From contig NC_013061.1 of assembly GCF_000023825.1 (NCBI RefSeq), positions 4,960,001 to 5,024,000 of the forward strand: a DNA stretch of 64,000 nucleotides, given 5' to 3'. Source of the stretch: Pedobacter heparinus DSM 2366 (GTDB lineage Bacteria > Bacteroidota > Bacteroidia > Sphingobacteriales > Sphingobacteriaceae). How positions within the stretch are numbered: the first letter of the stretch is position 1; each line of letters begins with the position of its first letter. Of the stretch, positions 53,315 through 62,647 are shown piece after piece. The notes beneath the pieces are model-generated. The model made no database searches, was not told where the DNA came from, and saw only the letters and a program-made list of their open reading frames with translations. Position numbers and translations under genes: made by a program.

Positions 53315-56179
53315 ATGAAAAAACCTTTTAATATCCTTGCGATATGCCTGGTGCTGAATTTATCATTTTATGCACCAGCGTATCCACAAAAGAAAACTGT
53401 AACCGCTAAAAAAACAATAGCTGTTGCTACGCAAAAAAATGAGGGAACACCAATTCCCAATGATCCTGATGTAAAAATTGGTAAACTGGCAAACGGTCTT
53501 ACCTACTACATCAGGAAAAATACAGAACCTAAGAACAGGGCAGAATTATATCTGGCTACCCGGATTGGTTCGCTGATGGAAAATGACGACCAGCAAGGAC
53601 TTGCCCACTTTACGGAACACATGGCCTTTAACGGCACAAAAGATTTCCCTAAAAACGAAATGATCAATTATCTGCAAAAGGCAGGTGTACGTTTTGGGGC
53701 CGATCTGAACGCCTACACAAGTTTTGATCAGACCGTTTACCAACTGCCTATTCCTACAGATAGTGTAGCTGTATTTAAGAATGGTTTCAAAATTTTGGCC
53801 AACTGGGCGGGTAAAATTGTAATGGAAGGAGATGAAATTGATAAAGAACGTGGTGTGATTGTAGAAGAAGACCGTCAGCGTGGTAAAAATGCCAAAGAGC
53901 GCATGAGTAAGCAATTGCTTCCCCTGCTCTTAAAAGACTCCCGCTATGCCAACCGTTTACCTATTGGTAAATTAGACATCTTGCATTCTTTTACACATGA
54001 TAAGATCAGAAATTTTTATAAGGATTGGTACCGGCCAAATCTGCAGGCTGTAATTGCAGTAGGCGATTTCGACGTAAACGAAGTAGAACGGCTGATCAAA
54101 GCAAATTTTTCTGAACTGACCAATCCTGTAAACCCAAGACCTCGTGTGGCTTATGATCTTCCTGACAATATAGCTCCGCTGGTAAAAATAATCACCGATC
54201 CGGAGCAGCAATATAATGTTGCACAAGTAATGTACAAACAACGGGGCAGGATTATGAAAACCACTGCCGATTACAAAAAAAGTCTGATGTACAATATGAT
54301 CAACAGCATGTTGGGGGCAAGGCTGCAGGAGATCATGCAAAAAGGCAATGCACCTTTTATCCAGGCACAAAGCGGATACGGTCCATACCAGGGCGGCCTG
54401 GTCCCAGGTATCAATGCTTTTCAATCATTTGCCGTTTCAAGTTCGGGAGCTACACTAGAAAAAGCACTGACTGCTGTACTTGCCGAGAATGAAAGGATGA
54501 GCAAATACGGCTTTTTGCAGTCTGAACTGGATGTAGCCAGAAAAAACATCCTTGCCGGAAACGAAAAAAGGTTAAAAGAAAAAGACAAAACAGCTTCCTC
54601 CTCATTTGTACAGAAATACCTTAACAATTTTCTGACAGGCACCAGCATCCCTTCTACTGAATTCGCTTATGAACTGACGAATAAGCTGGTTGGAGAAATT
54701 ACACTGGAACAGGTAAATGCACTTGCAAAAACACTGATCACTACAGAAAACCAAATCATTATTGTACAGGCACCCGAAAAAGAAAAAGCAGGCCTGCCTA
54801 CTGAGGCGCAATTGCTTGCTGCCTTAAAAAATGCTGGCAATGGCGTAACTGCTTATGTAGACAATTCCTTAAACAAACCTTTGCTGGAGCAAAAACCTGC
54901 CGCCGGAAAGATTGTTAATGAACAGAAAATAGATCAGATCGGCGTTACAGAACTGACCTTAAGCAATGGCATCAAAGTGTTACTGAAACCAACAGATTTC
55001 AAAAATGACCAGATCATTTTCAGTTCTTTTTCTAAAGGGGGCACCTCATTGGCTACAGACGCCAATTTCCAGTCAGCCGAAACAGTTGGCCTCATTCCGC
55101 AAAGTGGTGTGGGCGACTTTAACCCTTCGCAACTGAACAAGCTTCTTGCTGGGAATACAGGAAGGGGCGGTGCTTATATAGATGGTTTATACCAGGGCTA
55201 TCGTGGCAGCGCATCGCCAAAAGATCTGGAAACAGCTTTTCAAATGGTATATGCCTATGCTACAAATCCACGTAAAGATGCGGAGCTCTTTAACAAGAGC
55301 ATCAGCGATTATAAAGTAGTACTGGCCAATAAAAGCGCTGATCCCGGAAGCGTTTTTGCAGATACTGTGCAGGCAGTATTATCTTCTTATCACAAACGGG
55401 GCATGCCTACAAATTTGTCTGACCTGGACAAAATCTCGCTGGATGAAAGTTTTAATTTTTATAAGAACCTGTTTGCAGATAACAGCGGGCAAACTTTTGT
55501 AATTGTGGGCGCTTTTAATATGGAAACCATTAAGCCCCTGATTGAAACTTATATTGCCAGTTTACCAGCCTCAGGGCAGGCACATAACTTTGTCGACAAC
55601 GGAATATACCCTCCCCTTGGAAAAGTAAGTAAAACTGTTTACAAAGGACTAGAAGACAAAGCTTCGGTTGAACTGTATCTGCATGGGGATTATGAGTTTA
55701 ATGCCCAAAACAATGTACAGCTGGAGGCATTAAAAGCGGCACTTGAGATAAAGATACTCGAACGCCTGCGTGAAAAGGAAAGCGGCGTTTATAGTCCCAG
55801 GGTTGGGCTGAGCATCAAGAAATACCCAAAAGCCCATTATTATTTTACCATTTCTTTTAGCTGTGCCACAGCCAATGTTGAAAAACTGATTGGAGCCGCA
55901 TTAGATGAGGTTAAACAGATTAAAGATAGTGGCGCAACTGCAGATGACATCAGCAAGTTTAAATCGGAAGAACAGCGCCAGATAGAGCTGAGCCTGCGTG
56001 ACAATAGTTACTGGCTGAGCTACCTGACCAACCGTTTGAAGAACGGAGAAGCTCTTACACAATTACTGGACGCCCAGCAAAGAATAAACAATGTTACTGT
56101 AGAAACTACCAGGGCAACAGCGCAAAAGTATTTAAACGAAGACAACTATATTCGTTTGGTATTACTGCCACAGAAATAA
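53315..56179 (+). CDS. M16-family zinc metallopeptidase (insulinase/pitrilysin type)
   Basis: The 954-residue protein has a signal peptide (FNILAICLVLNLSFYAPAYP). The inverted zinc motif HxxEH is at 98-102 (HFTEHMAFNGT), and the third ligand is in the EIDKERGVIVEEDRQRG region near 178. A second, inactive M16 repeat fills about 560-930 (VTELTLSNGIKVLLKPTDFKND). It is a secreted or periplasmic peptidase that degrades short polypeptides. The gene starts 29 bases after the NagX-like gene and ends in a strong bidirectional terminator. Any functional link to the amino-sugar genes is unknown. Confidence 0.95.
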   Translation: MKKPFNILAICLVLNLSFYAPAYPQKKTVTAKKTIAVATQKNEGTPIPNDPDVKIGKLANGLTYYIRKNTEPKNRAELYLATRIGSLMENDDQQGLAHFTEHMAFNGTKDFPKNEMINYLQKAGVRFGADLNAYTSFDQTVYQLPIPTDSVAVFKNGFKILANWAGKIVMEGDEIDKERGVIVEEDRQRGKNAKERMSKQLLPLLLKDSRYANRLPIGKLDILHSFTHDKIRNFYKDWYRPNLQAVIAVGDFDVNEVERLIKANFSELTNPVNPRPRVAYDLPDNIAPLVKIITDPEQQYNVAQVMYKQRGRIMKTTADYKKSLMYNMINSMLGARLQEIMQKGNAPFIQAQSGYGPYQGGLVPGINAFQSFAVSSSGATLEKALTAVLAENERMSKYGFLQSELDVARKNILAGNEKRLKEKDKTASSSFVQKYLNNFLTGTSIPSTEFAYELTNKLVGEITLEQVNALAKTLITTENQIIIVQAPEKEKAGLPTEAQLLAALKNAGNGVTAYVDNSLNKPLLEQKPAAGKIVNEQKIDQIGVTELTLSNGIKVLLKPTDFKNDQIIFSSFSKGGTSLATDANFQSAETVGLIPQSGVGDFNPSQLNKLLAGNTGRGGAYIDGLYQGYRGSASPKDLETAFQMVYAYATNPRKDAELFNKSISDYKVVLANKSADPGSVFADTVQAVLSSYHKRGMPTNLSDLDKISLDESFNFYKNLFADNSGQTFVIVGAFNMETIKPLIETYIASLPASGQAHNFVDNGIYPPLGKVSKTVYKGLEDKASVELYLHGDYEFNAQNNVQLEALKAALEIKILERLREKESGVYSPRVGLSIKKYPKAHYYFTISFSCATANVEKLIGAALDEVKQIKDSGATADDISKFKSEEQRQIELSLRDNSYWLSYLTNRLKNGEALTQLLDAQQRINNVTVETTRATAQKYLNEDNYIRLVLLPQK

Positions 56180-56193
56180 AAAAATACGATCAT

Positions 56194-56233
56194 CATCTCG
56201 ATAAGAGGAGAGGTCTCTCCTCTTATCGAGATG
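56194..56233. terminator. Strong bidirectional terminator
   Basis: A perfect 18-bp stem (56194-56211 and 56216-56233) has a 4-base GGTC loop. It is flanked by A and T runs on both sides and separates the convergent M16 and GHL10 genes. Confidence 0.9.
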
Positions 56234-56239
56234 TATTTT

Positions 56240-57799
56240 TTATTCTACACTGGCCAGCTCTTTTGTCTGCACGCCAACAGGACCACTGGGTTCACTTTCA
56301 TTTTTTAACCTGTCCAATGCAGTAACCATGTAATTGTACCTTTTCCCCCGTTCTACATTAGTATCTATAAAGCTGGGAAAATCTTCAAAGCTGATCCTCA
56401 TTATATTCCTCGCATCCAGCACATCGATTTTCTCTCCCTCATTAAAACGATAAATAACATAGCCCGAAGCTGTTTCACCATCGCTTGCTTTTAACGGCCT
56501 TTCCCATTTCAGATGAACCCCATCGGCATGCGCTTCAGCGTTAAGGTTAAGCGGTTGATTCGGCACGACATCATCAAGCCAGGGCATTTGAGGGGGGAGT
56601 GCCGGATACTTGTAGTAATTGTTTCTCAATGAATCTCCAAGAGCCCGCGCAACCGTTGAGAATGACTTGGAACTAAAAAAGACACTACCCTGGATCAGAT
56701 TGCTCCCACGTATATGCCTGATCTGGTTGGGGATCTGGTTAGGAAAAGCCCAGGCCGCTTCTTTTCTGGTACTGCCATTATGGATCAGGTAAGCACCATG
56801 ACCAATATAAACGTGCCTTCCGAAAGCATTGTTTGTCCACCAATCTGCGATGGTGGCAAAGGGCGCAGCCCTTCTGGTAAAGCTAAAGTAAACCTGGGGG
56901 TTGATATAATCAACCCAGCCTTCTTTTACCCATTTCCGGGAATCTGCATATAATTCTGCGTAATTGGATAGTCCATTGGTAGCCGAGCCCAAACTGTCCT
57001 CAGAAAGGTTTTTCCAGATACCAAATGGGCTCACACCAAACTTCACATATTTTTTATAATGATGAATGCTATCGTCCAGCTGTTTGATCAGCAAATCCAC
57101 ATTGTTACGGCGCCAGTCGGCAATATTGCTAAAACCATTAGGGTATTTATTAAATGTTGCAGCATCATTAATGTTCTGTCCGGCAATCTTATAGGGATAA
57201 AAATAGTCGTCAAAATGAATTCCGTCTACATCATAGCCTTTTACTACATCAAGAATTACCTGAACAATGTACTCCCTAACCTCAGGGATTCCAGGGTCAA
57301 ATTGTTTTTTCCCGCCATATACAAAAAACAGGTCCGGCCTTTTTCTGGTCATGTGGTCCGGGCTCACTACTGCACTTGCACTCATCGTTGCCCGGTAAGG
57401 ATTAAACCAGGCATGGAGCTCCATACCCCGGGAATGCGCTTCTTTAATGGCAAAAGCAAGCGGGTCATAACCGGGGGCCGGTGCCATGCCCTGTTTACCC
57501 ATCAACCATTGGCTCCAGGGCTCTCTTGATTTTAAATAAAATGCATCAGCAGCAGGTCTGACCTGTAAAATGATCGCATTCATCCCGTTTGCTTTATGTT
57601 GTTCAAGCAGACCTATGAGTTCCTGTTTTTGCTGATCAATGTTTAGACCTGGCTTAGACGGCCAGTCTATATTTGCAACAGTTGCAACCCAAACTCCTCT
57701 AAACTCTCTTTTTGGAGCAATTTTTGATGGGGATTGTGCTATTAGGGAAATAGGGGTTATTATTACTGTTAATAGTGCATAGATTATGAGTTTAAACAT
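56240..57799 (-). CDS. Family-10-like glycosyl hydrolase (GHL10/DUF187, DigH-like), second copy
   Basis: The 519-residue protein has a signal peptide (LIIYALLTVIITPISLIAQ) with no cysteine after it, so it is probably soluble in the periplasm. The GHL10 motifs are FRGVWVATVANIDWPS, MNAIILQVRPAADAFY, MELHAWFNPYRAT, YDVDGIHFDDYFYP and WVDYINPQVYFSF. A C-terminal fibronectin-III-like domain (about 415-510) begins VPNQPLNLNAEAHADGVHLKW. It is a paralogue of the lipoprotein at 20145-21590, but it has the extra FnIII domain and lacks the lipobox. By analogy with DigH it may cleave peptidoglycan glycan strands. Confidence 0.88.
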   Translation of the reverse strand: MFKLIIYALLTVIITPISLIAQSPSKIAPKREFRGVWVATVANIDWPSKPGLNIDQQKQELIGLLEQHKANGMNAIILQVRPAADAFYLKSREPWSQWLMGKQGMAPAPGYDPLAFAIKEAHSRGMELHAWFNPYRATMSASAVVSPDHMTRKRPDLFFVYGGKKQFDPGIPEVREYIVQVILDVVKGYDVDGIHFDDYFYPYKIAGQNINDAATFNKYPNGFSNIADWRRNNVDLLIKQLDDSIHHYKKYVKFGVSPFGIWKNLSEDSLGSATNGLSNYAELYADSRKWVKEGWVDYINPQVYFSFTRRAAPFATIADWWTNNAFGRHVYIGHGAYLIHNGSTRKEAAWAFPNQIPNQIRHIRGSNLIQGSVFFSSKSFSTVARALGDSLRNNYYKYPALPPQMPWLDDVVPNQPLNLNAEAHADGVHLKWERPLKASDGETASGYVIYRFNEGEKIDVLDARNIMRISFEDFPSFIDTNVERGKRYNYMVTALDRLKNESEPSGPVGVQTKELASVE

Positions 57800-57979
57800 C
57801 TTTTACAATTAGAGATAAAAATTTTGGTTTCATTTTGTCGTTTTCAGTCTACAGTACAATAGCTGATCTGCCAATTAAACGATTTTTTTTAAAGTCTCAT
57901 ACAAATTGAGTGTTTTTTTACTTAACCGTGCAATTAATTCTACTCCTTTTTTAAATTGTTTTTAGATTAGACCAGAGAA

Positions 57980-58888
57980 ATGTCGAACCAAAATGATATT
58001 GTAAATAAAGGTGACCGCAATAAAATCTATTTTCTTGTTGTGGTTATTGTTGCATTATTAGGTACCAATCTTTATTTATATGTTAATGACAGGCAGCAGA
58101 ACCAGCGTTTTGTGACTGTAAGTACAGAGAAGGACCGTTTAAAGCTTGAGGTAGAAAAGATAGAAGTGGAGCTGGATAAAGCAAATGGCCTGAATTTGGT
58201 GTTGAGCGATAAATTGCAGGAAGAGCAAAAGTTAGCAAGGGAAAAGATCGCAGCGCTAAAAATAGCCTTACAAAAGAGCTCGCTAACAGAAGGTAAACTG
58301 GCAGCAGCACAAAGGGAAGTACAGGAACTGAGGGAATTTGTTAAAAATCATAACGATCAGATTTTCAGGCTGGAAAAAGAAAATGCAGACTTAAAGAACC
58401 AGCGTGACAGTTTAAAAGAATTTGCTTATGCTGAAAGCCGCAAAGCGCAAGACCTGGCCAGGAAGAATTCTGAACTGAATGCAAAAGTAAAAACCGGCGC
58501 GTCCCTAAAGGCTACAAATGTTCAGGTTGCTGCCTACAAAGTAAAAAGCAATGGAAAGAACATAGAGGTGACTCGTGCCAGCACAGCAAAAAAACTAAGT
58601 GTGCGGTTTAGTATTGTACCCAATCAACTGGCAGAAAAAAACTATCATAAGATCTATCTCCGAATTTTTGACCCGGCAGGAAACCTGATTGCCGATGAAA
58701 ATAATATGTTCGAAGCAGACGGACAGGAAATGCAGTATACTTCATCTACTTCTATATCCTATAATGACGACAATACGGCCTATAAGATGGACTGGATTAA
58801 TCCAAATGAATTTATAAAAGGGAATTATTCCATTATTTTATACACTGACGGCTTTACAATGGGCAAAGCTTCAATCCTTTTAAGATAA
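57980..58888 (+). CDS. Membrane-anchored coiled-coil protein of unknown function
   Basis: The 302-residue protein has one membrane segment near the N-terminus (IYFLVVVIVALLGTNLYLYV, about 18-37), then a long heptad-rich coiled coil (about 45-170: EKDRLKLEVEKIEVELDKANGL, NADLKNQRDSLKEF). A beta-rich C-terminal domain follows (about 180-302, with KKLSVRFSIVPNQLAEKNYHK and YKMDWINPNEFIKGNYSI). I do not recognise the family. The topology suggests a periplasmic scaffold. Its stop codon overlaps the end of the convergent sensor kinase gene by nine bases. Confidence 0.7.
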   Translation: MSNQNDIVNKGDRNKIYFLVVVIVALLGTNLYLYVNDRQQNQRFVTVSTEKDRLKLEVEKIEVELDKANGLNLVLSDKLQEEQKLAREKIAALKIALQKSSLTEGKLAAAQREVQELREFVKNHNDQIFRLEKENADLKNQRDSLKEFAYAESRKAQDLARKNSELNAKVKTGASLKATNVQVAAYKVKSNGKNIEVTRASTAKKLSVRFSIVPNQLAEKNYHKIYLRIFDPAGNLIADENNMFEADGQEMQYTSSTSISYNDDNTAYKMDWINPNEFIKGNYSIILYTDGFTMGKASILLR

Positions 58889-61800
58889 GGGAAAACTAAG
58901 ATAAAATGTAGTTCCTATGCCTGTTACAGATTTAAAATCTACCGTACCACCTGCATTTTCTACCGCCTGTTTTACAAATGCAAGGCCCAAGCCTGTACCA
59001 GATGATTTGGTAGTGAAATTGGGCACAAATATTTTATCCTGTAAGTAAGGGTCTATTCCCTTGCCATTGTCTTCCACTTCAATGAATACATGCGTATCAT
59101 TGTGGTTGATCCTTACCTTGATCACACATTTATCATTTGCATTGCCGGCCTCAATTCCATTTTTAAGCAGGTTATTGAATGTTCTCAGCAATTGGTCCTT
59201 ATCGCCAAGCACCTCTATATCCATGCGTGTATGATTAAAAATATAGATTTCCGCATCTTCCGCATTGGTAAAAACATTCCTGGCTTGTTCAATGATTGGC
59301 AACAGTTGTAATTTTTCCAGCTTAGTGTCGGGCATTTTGGCAAAATTAGAAAACTCAGAGGCAATGGTAGACAGGCTGTCGATCTGTTCAATAAATGATT
59401 TGTTAAACCGCTCAAATTTCTTTTCAAAATTTGGGTCCTGTTCTTTCCAGGATTTCTCAAGCAATTGTACCCCTAGCTTTAATGGCGTCAGGGGGTTTTT
59501 AATTTCATGGGCTACCTGTTTGGCCATTTCTCTCCATGCACTTTCACGTTCGGACCGGGCAAGTTTAGCTGCACTTTCTTCCAGTGCAGCAATCATCTTA
59601 TTGTACTCTTTTATCAGGGATCCGATCTCATTATGACGGGACCATTGAATGGGCTGGTTTTTTTGCCCAAGTTTGGTTTTACGGATGCTGTCCTGTATAA
59701 AAGTTAGCGGACTCGTAATCTGGTTGGCAAGAAAAACAGCAAGGATACCAATGGCTACAAACACCAATGCATAAATATTGATCAGCGTATTGATAAAAAG
59801 ACCTATTTTACTCTGATAATCCGCTTCATTTGCATAATAAGGTAAACCGATATAGGCTATCGTTTTATTTTGGGCATTTCGGATCGGTGCATAAGCTGAG
59901 GCATATTTAAAGTCCTCGCCAATATGTTCTGTAGGGTTAATGTACTCAGATTTTTGCTGGGCTTTAAGGTAGATATAAGCCTCGGGCCCCATTTTTTTAC
60001 CTATGATACCAAAGTCGTAAATTTTGGGGATCGAGGTAAACCGCACATTCCCGGCCGTATCATAAAGGTTCAGATATGTAGCATTGATATTGGCAAACTG
60101 ATTAAAATCGGCATTGCTCTGGTCCGTAACCTCAGGAATAACTCCTATACTAAAAATTTGCTTTTCGTAAGAAAGTTGTACCTTTCTGATTTTTTCTTTG
60201 ATAAAATTTTCCTGCTGTTTACGATATTCTTCCCTGATGTAAAAATAGGTTGTCCAGCCAACGATCACCAAGGTAGCCACAACCGAAAGTACGATAGAGA
60301 ACTGTATCCTTGTTTTATAAAGAATCTTATTGGCATTGATCATGAGTGACCTGTTGATATTGAACCAGCTACCCCAGCTTTCATCAATATTTTTCAGCAA
60401 CCAGATCAGGGCGTAAAGTGTGATTGAAAAGATGATGAAAACAAGAAAGAAAAACGACAGCGTAGCCAGCCTGGCCACATAAGAAACTTTCTCTTTACTG
60501 ATCACGATCATTTTTGAGCTGGCTGGCATATACACCAGATGTGTGTATCCCAGGGTATCGGTTACGATTTCGCCCTTTCCTACCTTACCTTTAAAATCAA
60601 CACTCGAAAGTTTATAGGTGTATTTACCTGATTGATTTACCAGCTTACCAGAATTGTAGAAAGCAAAAGAATAACTGCTATAATCATCCTCACCTTTAAT
60701 TCTGCCATCGGCCAGTATCTCCGGAAGCTGGCTATTGAAATTATATTGCGGAGATTTAAGGTCTATCACCAATGTACCCAATATCCTGTAGTCAACAAAT
60801 ATGGGGATGATACCAAAATAGTTCTGATAACCGAAGGTATAATTCATCCTGTAAAAGAAATCTGATTCAGGTACTTTAACAGAGCCGGATTGGACCAGGT
60901 TTTTATAATAGCTTAAAGCTACCGGATTTTCTTTGGAAATTGCAGAATCCTGGCCGTTAAACTCATATAAATTATATTCAAACTGGGTAAGGTAGCCACC
61001 CAGCAATATTTTGTTAACATGTTTTTGCAGGTCAAAAGTCTCCTCCAGCTTAGGTTGTTTAAAATATTCTGCAATAAACACATCTGTAGAAACGGCTTTT
61101 TCCAGGCTTTCGATAGAACTGATCACTTTAGGATCATCTGTCGAGCCCAATTTTTGGGCAATAGTATATCTTTTATTTTTTTCTTTAACATCGGTAAACC
61201 TGAGATATTTGATAGAGGTTATAAATGCCAGGCAAAAGAAGAGTGCAGCAAATATGCCAATAGAAAATTTCTTTTTCCTGATATAGATATTCCATGCCAT
61301 AATAAAGATGAGCAGGGCATAAGCGATGAAAAATATACTAAAACCTGTATCCATCCTATAAATCAGGTAGACAAAAAAGGCAGACAGAAAAAGGATAAGT
61401 CTTTCGCGGTTAGTTACATTAAGCTGTAGCGTTTGCTGCATAAATACATTGCCCAGCAGGTAAACATCAAACCATACCAGGCATAAAATGATGATACTAA
61501 CCCAGCTGATCCAGCCAAGATTGATAATATTGGTAATGTTAAAATTTATTTTTGAATTGATGATAAACCCGAAAAAAACCTGATCGAACAAGAATGCCAA
61601 TGCTGCAAAAGCAATTAATAAAACCAGGTGAAAGATCAGGCCGGCTACTTTGCTGTCCAATAACCATTGCGGCACCTTGAATTTATCACTATAGGTGTAC
61701 ATGAACATTACAACCCAGGTGAAGGCAATTACATTGAGCAGGAAATCGCCCAGGGAAGGCAGGAAAAAGCTTTCTCCAAATATAGTCGGGCTAAATATCT

Positions 61801-62605
61801 GCAAATTAAATTGATGGTTAAACCACCCATATTCCAGATCTGTTACCCTAATGGCGACAAAAAACAGGATCAGCAACAAGGTACCTGCAATTGGCCTCCC
61901 CGCTCTGACCAACCAGGCAGAAAGGGAATTGAAAAACAGACAAAAGCTGAAAATTCCTATTACCCAAAGCCATACTTCAATGGTTGCGTAGATACTTTTG
62001 GAATAGCCCTGTTTTAGTTTAACTTCGAACAAAGGTTCACCCTTGATGTTTCTTATACCATACACTTCCCGGTCTGCATAGGTTGCAAGGGTTAATGAGC
62101 TGGAAGGGCAAAGATGCCGGGAAATGATATTTTCCAGGTACTGGTTCTGGATATCAAACTGACTTTTGATATCTATCAAAAAAATAATGGAATAATTTTC
62201 TGAGGTCTTTTTTATAATTTCATAAACGCCATTGCGCAACGTCACCACGGAGGTTCCCTCTTTAATGCCCTGCAAATTTGAGGGAAAGGCCCGGAATGAG
62301 CTCCAGAATTTAAGGTTCCCCTCTTTATATACCAAAATGTTAATACCCTGGCTGCGGTAAGTTTTAATAAAGTTTAAACCATGGTTTTCATCCTGGTCAT
62401 ACCTTTTGGCATTTTCTACCTGTTTATCATCTGATAAAAAATCATAGACAATCCGCTCCTTAGCTTCTAGCTTTTCCTGAAGCTGACGGGCCTCATAAGC
62501 AAGCAGTTCTTTTTTAGTAATAGAATGCTTTAAAGATAAAGCAGTAACGATACAACAAGCGCCCAGTATCAATAAAAGAAATCTGATTTTACCTCTTATA
62601 CTCAC
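58880..62605 (-). CDS. Very large multi-TM sensor histidine kinase
   Basis: The 1241-residue protein has an N-terminal helix, an extracytoplasmic domain (about 30-205) and a cluster of membrane helices (about 210-465). A second extracytoplasmic region with TM helices near 718-745 and 775-800 follows, then a third sensor part with a TM near 945-970 and a HAMP-like linker. The kinase core has the H-box WREMAKQVAHEIKNPLTPLKL (about 1025-1043, HE-x-x-N-P type) and N/G boxes NGIEAGNAND, EDNGKGIDPY and GTGLGLAFVKQAVENAGG. This is an NtrY-like core on an unusually large sensor. No response regulator lies beside it. Confidence 0.92.
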   Translation of the reverse strand: MSIRGKIRFLLLILGACCIVTALSLKHSITKKELLAYEARQLQEKLEAKERIVYDFLSDDKQVENAKRYDQDENHGLNFIKTYRSQGINILVYKEGNLKFWSSFRAFPSNLQGIKEGTSVVTLRNGVYEIIKKTSENYSIIFLIDIKSQFDIQNQYLENIISRHLCPSSSLTLATYADREVYGIRNIKGEPLFEVKLKQGYSKSIYATIEVWLWVIGIFSFCLFFNSLSAWLVRAGRPIAGTLLLILFFVAIRVTDLEYGWFNHQFNLQIFSPTIFGESFFLPSLGDFLLNVIAFTWVVMFMYTYSDKFKVPQWLLDSKVAGLIFHLVLLIAFAALAFLFDQVFFGFIINSKINFNITNIINLGWISWVSIIILCLVWFDVYLLGNVFMQQTLQLNVTNRERLILFLSAFFVYLIYRMDTGFSIFFIAYALLIFIMAWNIYIRKKKFSIGIFAALFFCLAFITSIKYLRFTDVKEKNKRYTIAQKLGSTDDPKVISSIESLEKAVSTDVFIAEYFKQPKLEETFDLQKHVNKILLGGYLTQFEYNLYEFNGQDSAISKENPVALSYYKNLVQSGSVKVPESDFFYRMNYTFGYQNYFGIIPIFVDYRILGTLVIDLKSPQYNFNSQLPEILADGRIKGEDDYSSYSFAFYNSGKLVNQSGKYTYKLSSVDFKGKVGKGEIVTDTLGYTHLVYMPASSKMIVISKEKVSYVARLATLSFFFLVFIIFSITLYALIWLLKNIDESWGSWFNINRSLMINANKILYKTRIQFSIVLSVVATLVIVGWTTYFYIREEYRKQQENFIKEKIRKVQLSYEKQIFSIGVIPEVTDQSNADFNQFANINATYLNLYDTAGNVRFTSIPKIYDFGIIGKKMGPEAYIYLKAQQKSEYINPTEHIGEDFKYASAYAPIRNAQNKTIAYIGLPYYANEADYQSKIGLFINTLINIYALVFVAIGILAVFLANQITSPLTFIQDSIRKTKLGQKNQPIQWSRHNEIGSLIKEYNKMIAALEESAAKLARSERESAWREMAKQVAHEIKNPLTPLKLGVQLLEKSWKEQDPNFEKKFERFNKSFIEQIDSLSTIASEFSNFAKMPDTKLEKLQLLPIIEQARNVFTNAEDAEIYIFNHTRMDIEVLGDKDQLLRTFNNLLKNGIEAGNANDKCVIKVRINHNDTHVFIEVEDNGKGIDPYLQDKIFVPNFTTKSSGTGLGLAFVKQAVENAGGTVDFKSVTGIGTTFYLSFPLS

Positions 62606-62647
62606 GCTTGTTATATTTTTAGGTGTTCATTATAAAAACATTATGAG

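Noticed and set aside
61019..61429. 136-aa plus-strand ORF inside the sensor kinase gene
   Set aside because: It is antisense to the kinase membrane region and shows no family motif. Long antisense frames arise here from the base composition.
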